Assembly: GCF_001593005.1 (NCBI RefSeq)
Contig: NZ_LQZQ01000004.1
Coordinates: 62,001 to 126,000 of the forward strand
Length of the DNA stretch: 64,000 nt
From: Roseivirga ehrenbergii
GTDB taxonomy: Bacteria > Bacteroidota > Bacteroidia > Cytophagales > Cyclobacteriaceae
Reading direction: 5' to 3'
The notes beneath the pieces were generated by a model. The model ran no database searches, was not told where the DNA came from, and worked only from the letters and a program-made list of their open reading frames with translations. This document shows positions 17,816-28,170 of this stretch, one piece after another. A program made the position numbers and the translations under genes. Within the stretch, counting starts at the first letter, position 1. Each line of letters starts with the position of its first letter.

Positions 17816-18286
17816 ATGAATGCTAAAGAAATCAAGAATATGATCGACTTCATTGCTAAATCAGGTTTAGCAGAAGTCAACATTGAAACTGAAGAGTTCA
17901 AAATCAAAGTTAAAAGAGATAACGAAGGAAAGGTAATTGCTACTGCGCCTTCTATACCTCAACCCGTTGCAGCTGCCCCAGTAGCCGCAGCTCCAGCCCC
18001 TCAAGAAGCAGCTAAACCCGCTCCAGCAAATGATGAGTCGAGCAAGTATGTTCAGATTAAATCACCAATGATTGGTACTTTTTATCGCTCACCAAAGCCT
18101 GAAGACCCTTCATTTGTAAATGTTGGAGATTCAATATCAGCTGGCGATAAAGTTTGTATCGTAGAAGCCATGAAGTTATTCAACGAAATTGAATCTGAAA
18201 TTTCTGGCACCATCGTAAAAGTATTGGTTGAAAATGCATCACCAGTAGAGTATGATCAACCATTATTCTTGGTAGATCCTGCGTAA
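17816..18286 (+). CDS. accB: Biotin carboxyl carrier protein of acetyl-CoA carboxylase
   Basis: The 156-residue protein has an N-terminal segment (about 1-45), a flexible Ala/Pro-rich linker (about 45-75) and a biotinyl domain. The biotin lysine is K120 in [10 protein letters not shown]. The thumb segment, [19 protein letters not shown], is typical of AccB rather than of pyruvate carboxylase. It carries CO2 between AccC and the carboxyltransferase. The biotin is presumably attached by the BirA-like ligase encoded at 30398-31156. It lies 65 nt before accC. Confidence 0.96.
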   Translation: MNAKEIKNMIDFIAKSGLAEVNIETEEFKIKVKRDNEGKVIATAPSIPQPVAAAPVAAAPAPQEAAKPAPANDESSKYVQIKSPMIGTFYRSPKPEDPSFVNVGDSISAGDKVCIVEAMKLFNEIESEISGTIVKVLVENASPVEYDQPLFLVDPA

Positions 18287-18351
18287 GAATTTGGTTAAGG
18301 GGCTTAGCTTTTAAGCCCTCAATTATTTCTCAACCTAAAATATCTATTGTA

Positions 18352-19695
18352 GTGTTTAAAAAGATATTAATTGCCAACAGAGGCGAAATTGCCCTTCGTA
18401 TTATAAGAACATGTAAGGAAATGGGCATTAAAACCGTAGCGGTTTACTCTGCGGCCGATAAAGACAGTCTACATGTTAGGTTTGCAGATGAGGCCGTCAA
18501 TATTGGCCCAGCACCTTCCAATCAGTCTTATCTTAAAATACCTCACATCATCTCTGCTGCAGAAATTACTAACGCAGATGCGATCCACCCTGGATATGGT
18601 TTTCTTTCAGAAAACGCTGAATTTTCCAGAGTTTGTCAAGAATACGGCATCAAGTTCATTGGAGCTAGTCCTGAAATGATTGATAAAATGGGTGACAAGG
18701 CTACGGCCAAAGACACCATGAAAAAAGCAGGTGTTCCAACTATCCCAGGGTCTGACGGCTTATTAAAGTCTGTAGAAGAAGGACTTAAAATTGCCAACGA
18801 AGTTAAATATCCTGTAATTCTAAAAGCCACTGCTGGCGGTGGTGGAAGAGGAATGAGAATTGTAAAAGACGATTCACAATTCCAAAAAGCTTGGGACGAT
18901 GCCAGAATGGAATCTGCTGCAGCCTTCGGAAACGATGGACTCTATCTTGAAAAATTTGTTGAGGAGCCGCGTCACGTTGAAATTCAAATTGTAGGTGACA
19001 GTACTGGACGCGCTTGTCACCTTTCTGAAAGAGACTGCTCTATTCAAAGAAGGCATCAGAAACTTGTAGAAGAAACCCCTTCTCCTGCCGTTAGCCAAGA
19101 CCTAAGAGAAAGAATGGGAGCAGCCGCAGTTAAAGCTGCTGAATCTATTGGTTATGAAGGCGCTGGAACTGTAGAATTCCTTTTGGATAAACATGGTGAT
19201 TTCTACTTCATGGAAATGAATACGCGTATTCAAGTGGAGCACCCTATTACAGAAGAAGTAACCGATTTCGACTTAATCAAAGAACAAATTAAGGTTGCAG
19301 CAGGCGAGAAAATTTCTGGTAAAAACTACTTCCCTAAACTCTACGCAATGGAGTGTAGAATCAATGCTGAAGACCCTGCGCATGGCTTTAGACCGAGCCC
19401 TGGTAAAATCACAAACCTACACACCCCTGGTGGACACGGAGTAAGAATTGACAGTCACATTTACGCTGGCTACACTATTCCGCCAAACTACGATTCAATG
19501 ATTGCGAAGTTAATTGTAACAGCTCAATCACGTGAAGAAGTATTGGTAAGAATGAAGAGAGCTTTAGAAGAATATGTAATTGAAGGTATAAAAACCACTA
19601 TCCCTTTCCATATCAAGCTAATGGACGACCCTAAATTTAAGTCGGGCCAGTTCACAACAAGCTTCTTAGAAGGTTTCGATTTTTCTGGAATGTAG
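18352..19695 (+). CDS. accC: Biotin carboxylase subunit of acetyl-CoA carboxylase
   Basis: The 447-residue ATP-grasp enzyme carboxylates biotin on AccB. It starts with [16 protein letters not shown], preceded by a GTG start codon at 18352. It has the glycine-rich ATP loop [11 protein letters not shown], the catalytic segment [35 protein letters not shown] and the C-terminal RINAEDP region. The length is that of free-standing AccC, not a fusion. A clear terminator follows at 19722. Confidence 0.96.
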   Translation: MFKKILIANRGEIALRIIRTCKEMGIKTVAVYSAADKDSLHVRFADEAVNIGPAPSNQSYLKIPHIISAAEITNADAIHPGYGFLSENAEFSRVCQEYGIKFIGASPEMIDKMGDKATAKDTMKKAGVPTIPGSDGLLKSVEEGLKIANEVKYPVILKATAGGGGRGMRIVKDDSQFQKAWDDARMESAAAFGNDGLYLEKFVEEPRHVEIQIVGDSTGRACHLSERDCSIQRRHQKLVEETPSPAVSQDLRERMGAAAVKAAESIGYEGAGTVEFLLDKHGDFYFMEMNTRIQVEHPITEEVTDFDLIKEQIKVAAGEKISGKNYFPKLYAMECRINAEDPAHGFRPSPGKITNLHTPGGHGVRIDSHIYAGYTIPPNYDSMIAKLIVTAQSREEVLVRMKRALEEYVIEGIKTTIPFHIKLMDDPKFKSGQFTTSFLEGFDFSGM

Positions 19696-19721
19696 AAAAC
19701 TGTTACATATAATATTTAGAG

Positions 19722-19754
19722 AAGGTCACTTTTGTTTAGAAGTGACCTTTTTTT
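19722..19754 (+). terminator. Rho-independent terminator after accC
   Basis: AAGGTCACTT (19722-19731) pairs perfectly with AAGTGACCTT (19740-19749) across an 8-nt loop, and the T-run continues to 19754. It closes the fabH-accC transcript. The remaining spacer to 19945 shows no further feature. Confidence 0.85.
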
Positions 19755-19944
19755 ATGATGAATAAAATGAATTACAAAGGTATTGAGGTATATAATGAAG
19801 TACAGGAGTAGAAAGCGCAATAATGGTTGCACATATAAAATATTTTAAAGTATTTCGCTGTATTGTTCACAAGAGATTACACTAAATTATAGTTTGAAGT
19901 TTTCTATAAAAGTCGATTCAACCAACCCCCATTCTAACTAAGTA

Positions 19945-21240
19945 ATGATCTTACAATCAAGTCTAAAAACCAAAGTTTGGATATATGGAATCATGGTCTT
20001 GATTTCATTGATCTTTACCACACAGCAAGCAGCTGACTATCGCATTTATGTTGCCGCGGGTAGAGTAATGATTGATGAAAAAGCCAACCCATTTTTGGAT
20101 GAGGATATGGTTGAAACAGAGCCTGATGGAATAGTAACACCTCATGCTCAATATAGGTATGCACCCATTTTCGGCATCGCACTTTATCCTATATCTCTAT
20201 TGCCAAAACAGGTCTATATATTTCTGTGGTTATTCTTCAATGTATTCCTGCTGTATAAGTCTATCCTATTATTTAGAGAATTCTTCTCGGAGCTCAAATC
20301 AGACACTAAGCTTTTCGGAATAACGGCAATACTCACATTAATTCTCGGGATACGTTTTTGGGGACAAAACCTCCAGTTAGGTCAAACTACTATTTTACTC
20401 GTTTTTCTATCAGTGTATGCATTACAATTGTCTAGAAAAAATAAGCCCGTTTTGGCTGGTCTAATGTTAGCCCTTGCTATTGTTACTAAAATAATGCCCT
20501 TGCTACTGATTGGCTACTTTATTTATAGAAAGGATTTCAAGACACCTGTTTTCACTATAATTTTTACAGTGCTCTTAGTCTACCTACCGGCTTTAATTGT
20601 TGGTATTGACTATAATAACTTCTTGATCCAAGAATGGTACAACATTATTAACCCCGCTAACAAAGAGTATACGTTAGAAACTAAAACAGGCATTTACAAC
20701 CTATCTGCATTCATTTTTGCCTATTTCACTGAAATGCCTGATGATAAAATTACGGGCAACAGAAATATTCTTTCTCTATCATACGAGATTGCAGGTATAC
20801 TTACCAATATTGCTAGAGGGGCTTTGATACTTTTCACGCTATACTTTGTCAGGAGCCTTCCTTTTAAAGCATGTAAATCAAGCGTACATGCCTTTTGGGA
20901 ATTCGGTTACATCTGCTTAGCATTTCCATTGGTATTTCCAGCGCAAAATAAGTACTCCTTTTATTATATCTTACCGGCTCTGTTCTTCATGGCGTATTAT
21001 ATGGTTCAGAAGTACAAAGCAGAAGGAGGTTTAAAAGGAATACCCTTAAAAATTTTGATCCCAATGAGCATGTATTTCATCCTTACTACTTTAACATCGT
21101 CTAACATTGTTGGTAAGTATTGGTACGATCAGACACAGTTTTACAAAGTAATTACCTTTGGAATCATAGCTCTAATTGTCGCTTATGCACAGATAAAGCC
21201 TTCAATGCTCGACACCATTCAATCAGAAAAAAATCAGTAA
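19945..21240 (+). CDS. Polytopic GT87/DUF2029-like mannosyltransferase-type membrane protein
   Basis: The 431-residue protein has about ten hydrophobic segments and, after the first helix, the acidic loop DYRIYVAAGRVMIDEKANPF. This fits the GT-C fold of the GT87/DUF2029 family, which uses polyprenyl-phosphate sugars. The next gene encodes a polyprenyl-phosphate sugar synthase-like GT2, and this pairing supports lipid-linked sugar transfer on the outer face of the inner membrane. Four nt separate the two genes. The specific sugar and acceptor are unknown. Confidence 0.75.
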   Translation: MILQSSLKTKVWIYGIMVLISLIFTTQQAADYRIYVAAGRVMIDEKANPFLDEDMVETEPDGIVTPHAQYRYAPIFGIALYPISLLPKQVYIFLWLFFNVFLLYKSILLFREFFSELKSDTKLFGITAILTLILGIRFWGQNLQLGQTTILLVFLSVYALQLSRKNKPVLAGLMLALAIVTKIMPLLLIGYFIYRKDFKTPVFTIIFTVLLVYLPALIVGIDYNNFLIQEWYNIINPANKEYTLETKTGIYNLSAFIFAYFTEMPDDKITGNRNILSLSYEIAGILTNIARGALILFTLYFVRSLPFKACKSSVHAFWEFGYICLAFPLVFPAQNKYSFYYILPALFFMAYYMVQKYKAEGGLKGIPLKILIPMSMYFILTTLTSSNIVGKYWYDQTQFYKVITFGIIALIVAYAQIKPSMLDTIQSEKNQ

Positions 21241-21243
21241 CCT

Positions 21244-22227
21244 ATGCTTGCTCCAGCCATCAATATTGTAATACCGCTCTATAATGAAGAAGAAGTATTT
21301 GAAAAACTGATTAGTCGGTTGACCACCTTAATGGATTCATTTCAAAAGACTATTGAGGTTATTTTGGTAGATGATGGCAGTAGTGATAGAACTGCTGAGT
21401 TAATGACTGATTTAGCAATGAACGATCAGCGTTTTCAGTCCGTAATTCTTTCTAGAAACTTTGGACATCAAATTGCATTGAGCGCTGGTTTACAACAAAT
21501 TACTGCCACCGAAGCTGTTTTTATTATTGATGCCGACCTCCAAGATCCGCCAGAGCTACTGGGAGAGTTTTATGAATATTATAAGCAAGGCTACGATGTT
21601 GTATATGCCGTAAGAAAAAACCGAAAAGAGAACTTCTTAAAGAAGTTTGCTTACAAATCTTTCTATAGGTTGATGGATAAAATTTCTTATATCCATATCC
21701 CTTTAGATACGGGAGATTTCTCTCTCATAAGTGCACGGGTAGCGCATTTGATGAACGAAATGCCCGAACAAAGCCGATTTCTGCGGGGCATGCGTAGTTG
21801 GTTAGGTTTTAAACAAATTGGAGTTGAATATAACAGAGAAGAGCGACAATCAGGAGAATCAAAATATACACTCAGAAAACTATTTCAACTCGCTTTTAAT
21901 GGTGTATTCAACTTTAGTGAACTACCAATCAAGTTGATCACCAACCTTGGACTACTTACTGTATTTTCATCTATTTGCTACTTTCTATACGTAGTTGCAA
22001 AAAAATTAATTTATGGAAACGTTCCCGAAGGTTTTACTGGCCTCTTGTTCGTATTAGTTCTATTTGGAGGAATTCAATTATTATCGCTAGGTTTAATTGG
22101 TGAATATGTTTTGAGAATTTTCTTTCAAGTAAAACAAAGGCCATTGTTTGTGATAAAAGAAACAATAAAAGACAAGGAAAGAAAAACCACAGGCTTTAAC
22201 CTAGAACACTCCGCGAATGAAATCTGA
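21244..22227 (+). CDS. GtrB/DPM1-like polyprenyl-phosphate glycosyltransferase
   Basis: The 327-residue protein has a GT-A domain with INIVIPLYNEEEVFEKL, VDDGSSDRT, the catalytic DADLQDPPEL and DTGDFSLI, then two C-terminal membrane helices (about 235-257 and 268-292). This is the layout of GtrB/ArnC-type enzymes, which transfer a sugar from a nucleotide donor to undecaprenyl phosphate. It overlaps the next gene by 11 nt and follows the GT87-like gene by 3 nt. It probably makes the donor used by that protein. Confidence 0.87.
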   Translation: MLAPAINIVIPLYNEEEVFEKLISRLTTLMDSFQKTIEVILVDDGSSDRTAELMTDLAMNDQRFQSVILSRNFGHQIALSAGLQQITATEAVFIIDADLQDPPELLGEFYEYYKQGYDVVYAVRKNRKENFLKKFAYKSFYRLMDKISYIHIPLDTGDFSLISARVAHLMNEMPEQSRFLRGMRSWLGFKQIGVEYNREERQSGESKYTLRKLFQLAFNGVFNFSELPIKLITNLGLLTVFSSICYFLYVVAKKLIYGNVPEGFTGLLFVLVLFGGIQLLSLGLIGEYVLRIFFQVKQRPLFVIKETIKDKERKTTGFNLEHSANEI

Positions 22228-22957
22228 CTACGAAATCACATATCATGATGTAGAAAGTGAACACTTTTGGTTTAAGGCCCGAAGAAGCTACATTTTACAA
22301 TTATTAGAAGACTCTCCAAGAGACATTACCATTTTGGATATAGGTTGTTCATCCGGTATTCTATTAAACGAGTTAATAGACAAGGGCTTCGAGAGGGCTA
22401 ATCTATACGGGATTGACATTAGCGAGAAAGCAATTGCCAATTGTAAGCGAAATAACATCCAAAACTCTTTCGTAATGGATGCTCAGGAAATAACTCTAGA
22501 CAAAAGGTTTGATGTTATTATTGCCTCCGATTGTTTGGAGCATCTTAAAGACGACAAAAAGGCTTTGATCAACTGGCATAGCTTGCTAAAACCCAACGGC
22601 ACACTACTAGTTTTTGTGCCAGCGTTTATGTCGTTATGGAGCGCACACGATGTATTTAACATGCACTTTAGGCGCTATACTAAGCCTGAATTAATAACTA
22701 AATTAAAAGAAACGGGCTTCAAGGTTCAAAAAGCCAGTTACTGGAATTTCTTCCTTTTTACACCCGTGTTTGTTTTCAGAACTTTAAACAGGCTGAGAAA
22801 ATCAAAATCAGAAGACGCCAACGGTGACTTATCTCAACCCTCGATGTTCAATGAATCAATTTACAAATTGATAAACTTTGAGAACAAACTGTTGAAAAGA
22901 ACAAATTTTCCATTTGGAGTAAGTACTTTCTGTATTGCCAAGAAGCTTGAAAGTTAA
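22217..22957 (+). CDS. SAM-dependent class I methyltransferase
   Basis: The 246-residue protein has the motif ILDIGCSSGILLNEL near residues 39-53 and ASDCLEHLKDDKKAL in post-motif I/II, typical of Methyltransf_11/12 enzymes found in glycan and ubiquinone-like pathways. The N-terminal HFWFKARRSYILQLL resembles methyltransferases of surface-polysaccharide clusters. It overlaps the GtrB-like gene, so it probably acts in the same lipid-linked sugar pathway. The substrate is unknown. Confidence 0.8.
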   Translation: MKSDYEITYHDVESEHFWFKARRSYILQLLEDSPRDITILDIGCSSGILLNELIDKGFERANLYGIDISEKAIANCKRNNIQNSFVMDAQEITLDKRFDVIIASDCLEHLKDDKKALINWHSLLKPNGTLLVFVPAFMSLWSAHDVFNMHFRRYTKPELITKLKETGFKVQKASYWNFFLFTPVFVFRTLNRLRKSKSEDANGDLSQPSMFNESIYKLINFENKLLKRTNFPFGVSTFCIAKKLES

Positions 22958-22971
22958 CCTGAACTTATAAC

Positions 22972-23535
22972 TCAACTCCCTTCAATCTCTTTACATAATT
23001 CATTATACCAAGCTTCTCCGTATTTACGGATAAGTGCATCTTTGAGAAACTTGTAAACCGGCACACCAAGCCTTTCACCTAAAGTACAGGCAGCAGAGCA
23101 AATAGACCAACGATCATAATTCAAGGCTTCGTAATGATCATATTTGGTAATTCTAATTGGATAGAGTTCGCAGGATATAGGTTTTTTGAAAGTGGTTTTA
23201 CCATCGCGATAAGCCTGTTCTATTCCACATTTCAGAATGCCCTTTTCATCGTAAATAGAAAAAGCACATTCTCTATTGCCAATGGTAGTTGTAGAGTAAT
23301 CTCCTTCAAAATCTATGATATAGGGACCTTCCTTTTCTATGGCCTTCAAACCTTCTTCACTCAGGTAAGGCTTTACCGCTTCAAGAGCATCTTCTAACTC
23401 CTTAAGCTCATGGTCTTCAAGCGGAGCTCCTAAGTCACCTTCCACACAGCAGGCACCTTTGCAAGCTTCAAGGTCGCATACAAAGAGTTGTTCCTTAATA
23501 TCGTCACTAATTACTGCGTTTTCAACCAGAATCAT
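22972..23535 (-). CDS. DUF3109 cysteine-rich protein
   Basis: The 187-residue protein has cysteines spaced as in YkgJ/DUF3109 proteins: [17 protein letters not shown] near residues 19-35, [26 protein letters not shown] and [15 protein letters not shown]. These may bind zinc or an iron-sulfur centre. The function is not established. It lies 3 nt downstream of an FkbM methyltransferase gene on the same strand and converges with the methyltransferase at 22957. Confidence 0.82.
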   Translation of the reverse strand: MILVENAVISDDIKEQLFVCDLEACKGACCVEGDLGAPLEDHELKELEDALEAVKPYLSEEGLKAIEKEGPYIIDFEGDYSTTTIGNRECAFSIYDEKGILKCGIEQAYRDGKTTFKKPISCELYPIRITKYDHYEALNYDRWSICSAACTLGERLGVPVYKFLKDALIRKYGEAWYNELCKEIEGS

Positions 23536-23538
23536 ACC

Positions 23539-24366
23539 TTATTTTACTTTTGGTATAGCAAGCATTTCAAAATGCTTTTTAAAATTCATTTTATCCTTCG
23601 AGAGCAAAATTCGATTGGCATTTGATTCAAAGCCATCTATACAATAGATATCATAATCATGTTTAGCCATGGAGTCATAGAGTTCTTCTCTTTCCACTTG
23701 CGTCAACCTTTTGTAGCATTCAGCCATAATATTTGGCCTATAAGTACTGATCAGGTCGGCCATGTCATTCAATATCTCTTTATCATAACCTTCCGCATCT
23801 ACTTTTAGCAATGACAATTGAGACAATCTATCAGAGTAATTTTCATCAAGAAACCTTTTGAAATTTTTACCAAGCACATTCAGTTCATAATTGTGCTTAT
23901 GTTTTCGGTTTTTTATTTGAGAGAGGAAACCACCGTTACAAAAAGATGCATCTGAATAATTAAAAACAAATTCGCCATCTTCTTCAGTTGCGGCAAAAGG
24001 AAGAGGAACAATATTGGTGTTATCTGGATTCAGCGCTGAATTCTTTTCAAGTATTTTATAAACATAAGGGTTAGGCTCGAGTCCTAACACTATTCCACTT
24101 TTACCAACTGCAAGAGCCATAGGCACGGTAGTATCTCCAGTATGTGCGCCTATATCTATGATCATTTCCCCATCTCCCGACAGCTCTTTATAAAAATCAA
24201 TTTGAGCCTTTGTTACAAATTTTGGTCCTTCAAAAGGGTGGAGCCACTGGGCATACTCTACTTGACCATATCCATCGATGTCGAATTGTTTTATTTCATG
24301 GCCATACTCTCTAAATGTAGATTTAATAGCTTTTTTTTCCCTTCTCCTTTTTATAAAATTCAGCAT
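23539..24366 (-). CDS. FkbM-family methyltransferase
   Basis: The 275-residue protein has the SAM motif MIIDIGAHTGDTTVPMALAVG and the family segment LLKVDAEGYDKEILNDM, both diagnostic of FkbM O-methyltransferases. A basic N-terminus (NFIKRRREKKAIK) precedes the domain. Such enzymes methylate sugar or small-molecule hydroxyls. It is divergent from the GT4 gene at 24615 and near other glycan genes, so a surface-sugar substrate is a reasonable guess. Confidence 0.83.
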   Translation of the reverse strand: MLNFIKRRREKKAIKSTFREYGHEIKQFDIDGYGQVEYAQWLHPFEGPKFVTKAQIDFYKELSGDGEMIIDIGAHTGDTTVPMALAVGKSGIVLGLEPNPYVYKILEKNSALNPDNTNIVPLPFAATEEDGEFVFNYSDASFCNGGFLSQIKNRKHKHNYELNVLGKNFKRFLDENYSDRLSQLSLLKVDAEGYDKEILNDMADLISTYRPNIMAECYKRLTQVEREELYDSMAKHDYDIYCIDGFESNANRILLSKDKMNFKKHFEMLAIPKVK

Positions 24367-24614
24367 GACAGTTGGTTTATTTCGCTCGCGATAAATTTAG
24401 ATAAAATTAAACTAACTCTCTTTGTCGTCTCAACCTTTCTCACTCCGATTCCAACTGGTATTTACACCTTGATTTACTATTTTTGCCAAATCAATGTTCT
24501 GAAAAAATAATTCATTGATTAAATCTGAAGCTAAAAATTGTTTTCCGTTTCAGCATTTTTACGCTTAAGCTATATTTCAAACAAATCTTCCACTACCATA
24601 TTTAAAGCTTTCCA

Positions 24615-25715
24615 ATGAAAAACATTTGCTTTTTAAATTCTACCAGGTTTTGGGGTGGTGGGGAAAAAATTCATTTTGACTATGCTATAAAGTTTAGAGA
24701 TAGAGGGTATAATGTTTGTTTTGCCGCAAGTAAAAGCAATCCTTTAGCGGAGAAAGCGTCCCAAAATAGCTTTCCTGTTTTTCACGTTACATTAAAGAAC
24801 CTCTCATTCCTTAACCCAATAAAGTATTTAAGGCTAATTAGGTTTTATAAAAAACAGAACATTGATGTTGTAATAATTTCAGCTTCTCATGACACCAAAG
24901 TAGGTGCCATAGCTGCAAAGATGGCTGGTGTCAAAAAGATAGTACTGTACAGAGCCCTTGCTGCTCCAGTAAAAAATCGTTTTCTAAATAGACACTTGTA
25001 TAAGAAAGTTTTTACCCATGTTATTGCCAACTCATTAGAAACCAGGCGAACCATGCTGTTGGAATTAACTAGCATATCGACAGATGATGTCGCTATTGTT
25101 TACCAAGGCTTAGATATTCAATCTATTGATCACCAAAATATCAATCGATTAGATTTTGGAAAAGATAAATTCATTATTGGAAACGCTGGACGACTAACCC
25201 GACAGAAGGGTCAACACCACCTTATTGACATAGCCAAACAGCTCAAGTCAAAAAACCTCAATTTTAAAATCATTATTGCTGGAGCCGGAGAGCTAGAGTC
25301 AACTCTAAAAGAACGAATAAATCATGAGCAGCTGACCAACGAAGTAGAACTCATGGGCTTCACCAATGATGTTAATAGCTTTATGCATAGTATCGATGTA
25401 TTCGCATTAACTTCAGAGTGGGAAGGGTTTGGTTATGTACTAGCAGAGGCAATGATTGCCAGCAAACCACTTGTAGCATTTAATATTACCAGCAACCCAG
25501 AACTGATTCAAGAAGGTAAGAATGGCTTTTTACCGACCTATGGAGACACTAAGGCCTTTTCAGACCAATTACTCTTACTGGCAAACGACAAAGAACTCAG
25601 AATGAAAATGGGTATATCGGGCAGAGAAATTGTAGAAAAAAGATTTCAGCTTGATCAAATTATTAGTGACTTTGAAAAGTGCATAAAACAACCTACAACA
25701 AAAGTCACAACGTAA
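24615..25715 (+). CDS. GT4-family glycosyltransferase
   Basis: The 366-residue GT-B protein starts KNICFLNSTRFWGGGEKIHFDYA and has the family donor-site region LTSEWEGFGYVLAEAMIASKPLVAF, carrying the E-x7-E motif. The segment IIGNAGRLTRQKGQHHLIDIA is the standard beta-strand/linker of GT4 proteins. It is likely to act in LPS or surface-glycan assembly. The next gene, a WaaE-like GT2, starts 9 nt later, and a GT39-like gene follows that. Confidence 0.87.
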   Translation: MKNICFLNSTRFWGGGEKIHFDYAIKFRDRGYNVCFAASKSNPLAEKASQNSFPVFHVTLKNLSFLNPIKYLRLIRFYKKQNIDVVIISASHDTKVGAIAAKMAGVKKIVLYRALAAPVKNRFLNRHLYKKVFTHVIANSLETRRTMLLELTSISTDDVAIVYQGLDIQSIDHQNINRLDFGKDKFIIGNAGRLTRQKGQHHLIDIAKQLKSKNLNFKIIIAGAGELESTLKERINHEQLTNEVELMGFTNDVNSFMHSIDVFALTSEWEGFGYVLAEAMIASKPLVAFNITSNPELIQEGKNGFLPTYGDTKAFSDQLLLLANDKELRMKMGISGREIVEKRFQLDQIISDFEKCIKQPTTKVTT

Positions 25716-25724
25716 TTTTTGGTT

Positions 25725-26492
25725 ATGGATAGCATTAAAATAAGTGGCGTTATTATTACCTATAATGAGGAAAGTAATATTGCAAGATGTCTCAATTCCT
25801 TGATGGATGTATGTGATGAGATAATTGTGGTTGACTCTTTTTCTACAGATAAGACAAAAGAGATTTGCATTAAATACGATGTGGCATTTATTGAGCATGC
25901 TTTCGCAGGGCATATTGAGCAAAAAAACTTTGCTGTTTCTCAAGCTAAAAATAACGTGGTGCTCTCATTAGATGCTGACGAAGAACTTTCGGAAACACTT
26001 AAGCAAAGTATTTTAGAAGTAAAACAGAATTGGGCTACCGATGCCTATTATTTCAATAGGTTAACCAATTTTTGCGGTGCCTGGATTAAACATAGTGGAT
26101 GGTATCCCGATGCCAAAACTAGACTATGGGATAAACGATATGGCACTTGGGGAGGAGAAAATCCGCATGATACAGTTATCATTACTTCCAATAAACCAAG
26201 AGTAAAATTAAAAGGTGATCTTTTTCACTACTCATTTCATCGATTAGAAGATCATGCCTTGAGGGCAGCCAAGTATGCGGAAATAGCTGCAAAAGCCATG
26301 CATCAACGAGGGAAAAAATCGTCAATAGGAAAGGCTATTGGGAGTGCATCCATACTATTTATTAAAAGCTTCTTCTTCAAGCTAGGGTTTCTTGATGGTT
26401 TTTATGGCATTGTTATATGTATAACCAGTGCGCACACTTCATTTCTAAAGTATGTGTACCTTCATGAATTGAATAAAAAATCAAAACATTAA
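25725..26492 (+). CDS. WaaE/KdtX-like family-2 glycosyltransferase
   Basis: The 255-residue protein has ISGVIITYNEESNIARCLNS, VDSFSTDKTKEI and the DADEE catalytic motif, followed by a CGAWIKHSGWYPD-type segment. This is the pattern of LPS-core beta-glucosyltransferases of the WaaE/KdtX group. I chose the ATG at 25725 over an in-frame TTG two codons earlier. A hydrophobic segment near the C-terminus (about 205-235) may anchor it to the membrane. The stop is directly followed by the ATG of the next gene. Confidence 0.83.
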   Translation: MDSIKISGVIITYNEESNIARCLNSLMDVCDEIIVVDSFSTDKTKEICIKYDVAFIEHAFAGHIEQKNFAVSQAKNNVVLSLDADEELSETLKQSILEVKQNWATDAYYFNRLTNFCGAWIKHSGWYPDAKTRLWDKRYGTWGGENPHDTVIITSNKPRVKLKGDLFHYSFHRLEDHALRAAKYAEIAAKAMHQRGKKSSIGKAIGSASILFIKSFFFKLGFLDGFYGIVICITSAHTSFLKYVYLHELNKKSKH

Positions 26493-28157
26493 ATGAAAAA
26501 CCTGTTACAATGCTTTCAGATTACAGCGCCTCACAAAATCCAAGTGCGCTATATAATGCTCTTGATTACAGCGTTGTATCTGTTCAATTTTCATGTAAAT
26601 GACATCTGGACTCCGAATGAAAGCTTTTATGCAGAATCTGTCAGGGAAATGTTTGAAACTGGAAATTTTATTGATATTCAATATAACTACAGACCAAGGT
26701 ACAATAAGCCTCCACTCACCTATTGGGCTATTGCTTTAAGTTCATCAATTTTCGGTTTAAATGAATTCGGAATTCGACTTCCAATAATACTTATGGCCTT
26801 AGGCTCCATTTGGCTTACATACCTTCTAGGAAAAAAACTTTACAGTCCCAAAGCAGGACTTTACGCAATGTGCATAATGGCAGTTAGCGTACAGTTGATT
26901 GCCGTCAAACAATATGCTTCACCAGAGGTTCCGCTAACATTTTTCTTTACCCTAACCATGTATTGGTTCATAAGGGCATATACTGAAAATCGAAACAAAT
27001 ACTATTATCTGGCATATATAGCCTTGGGGCTTACAGTACTTACTAAAGGCTACCCATATATCATTGTAATTGGGGGAATAATCGGCTTCTATCTGCTTTT
27101 GGATAACCAGTTCAATTTAAAAGTCTGGTTTAAAAAACTGCTCCAAATTAAACTTCATATAGGCCTCCCTATTGTTCTGATTATAGGCCTAAGCTGGGTG
27201 ATTTATATGTACTTGACCTATGGTCAAGATTTTTGGGAAATTTTCCAACATGAAACATTTGAGCGAGCCTTTACACGAGATGAGAAAAGCATGAGGCCTT
27301 TTTTCTATGTTGAAGTAATTTCATGGACAATTCTACCATACTCCTTGGCTTTCTTTGTTGCACTAGGGTATTATCTATTTAATTATAAGAACATTAGAAA
27401 AGAACTAGGTTTTGCCTTTTCGTGGTTCCTTGTCATGTTCATTATTTTCACTGCTGCAAAAGGTAAAATACCAACCTATTTCATTCAGGCTCACCCACCA
27501 ATGGCGCTAATTCTAACTGCCTTTCTAATTAATAAACCCGACATTAGTAAGCCATTTCGATTAATAAAACAGTACTCATTTCTTTTACCCGGACTCATAA
27601 TTTTAGGAGCTTCTTTTGCTCTAGTTTATATTTTCTCACTTTCAGTTATATGGTATACAGTACCTCTATTATCTTCTGTCCTGATATTCTCTATTTTAAG
27701 ACATCACAGAAAAAACGAGGTGCAGTCACAAATGATTGCCGTACCGTTCTATGCTATAATTGGGGCTTATATTCTGCTCGGGGCTTACTTAAAACCTTTA
27801 GAACAATTTAGACCTTATAAGGGTATTGGTGAAATTATAAATTCAAACGAGAATATTGATAAAGATACCCCCCTTCAAATTGATGGAACACTCATTCACA
27901 ACATGCCTTTTTATGCCGAGCGCAAGGTAATAAGGCAAGACACTCTTGTTAATATCATTCAATATACCCAACCAACCTTAGCCCTAATAAGGGAAGAGCA
28001 CATGAATGAATTCAAAGACGTAGAAGTTCTTTGGGAAGGCTATATATATGATTTTGCAAGTGAATCTCAGTTTGCCAAATTTATAAAAGCGAGCCTAAAG
28101 GCTGAAAAAGGTGACTACTCTGACTTTGCTGTTTTTAAATTAATCTATCGTCAATAG
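26493..28157 (+). CDS. ArnT-like GT39/GT83 membrane glycosyltransferase
   Basis: The 554-residue protein has about twelve membrane helices and the first periplasmic loop pattern HVNDIWTPNESFYAESVREM, matching the ArnT/PMT first-loop motif. NE stands where DE is usual, so the catalytic aspartate position may be an asparagine, although an Asp lies a few residues earlier. The C-terminal roughly 90 residues form a soluble domain. The family moves a sugar from a polyprenyl phosphate to lipid A, protein or glycan. It is the last gene of the 24615-28157 operon. Confidence 0.82.
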   Translation: MKNLLQCFQITAPHKIQVRYIMLLITALYLFNFHVNDIWTPNESFYAESVREMFETGNFIDIQYNYRPRYNKPPLTYWAIALSSSIFGLNEFGIRLPIILMALGSIWLTYLLGKKLYSPKAGLYAMCIMAVSVQLIAVKQYASPEVPLTFFFTLTMYWFIRAYTENRNKYYYLAYIALGLTVLTKGYPYIIVIGGIIGFYLLLDNQFNLKVWFKKLLQIKLHIGLPIVLIIGLSWVIYMYLTYGQDFWEIFQHETFERAFTRDEKSMRPFFYVEVISWTILPYSLAFFVALGYYLFNYKNIRKELGFAFSWFLVMFIIFTAAKGKIPTYFIQAHPPMALILTAFLINKPDISKPFRLIKQYSFLLPGLIILGASFALVYIFSLSVIWYTVPLLSSVLIFSILRHHRKNEVQSQMIAVPFYAIIGAYILLGAYLKPLEQFRPYKGIGEIINSNENIDKDTPLQIDGTLIHNMPFYAERKVIRQDTLVNIIQYTQPTLALIREEHMNEFKDVEVLWEGYIYDFASESQFAKFIKASLKAEKGDYSDFAVFKLIYRQ

Positions 28158-28170
28158 AGCTAGAAGAATT

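Noticed and set aside
24478..24485. TATTTTTG box before the GT4 gene
   Set aside because: It fits TAnnTTTG, but no -33 TTTG at normal spacing was found and it lies about 130 nt from the start, so it may be chance in AT-rich DNA.
24142..24510. Open frame antisense to the FkbM gene and its leader
   Set aside because: Overlaps a well-supported methyltransferase, and its sequence has no recognisable motif.
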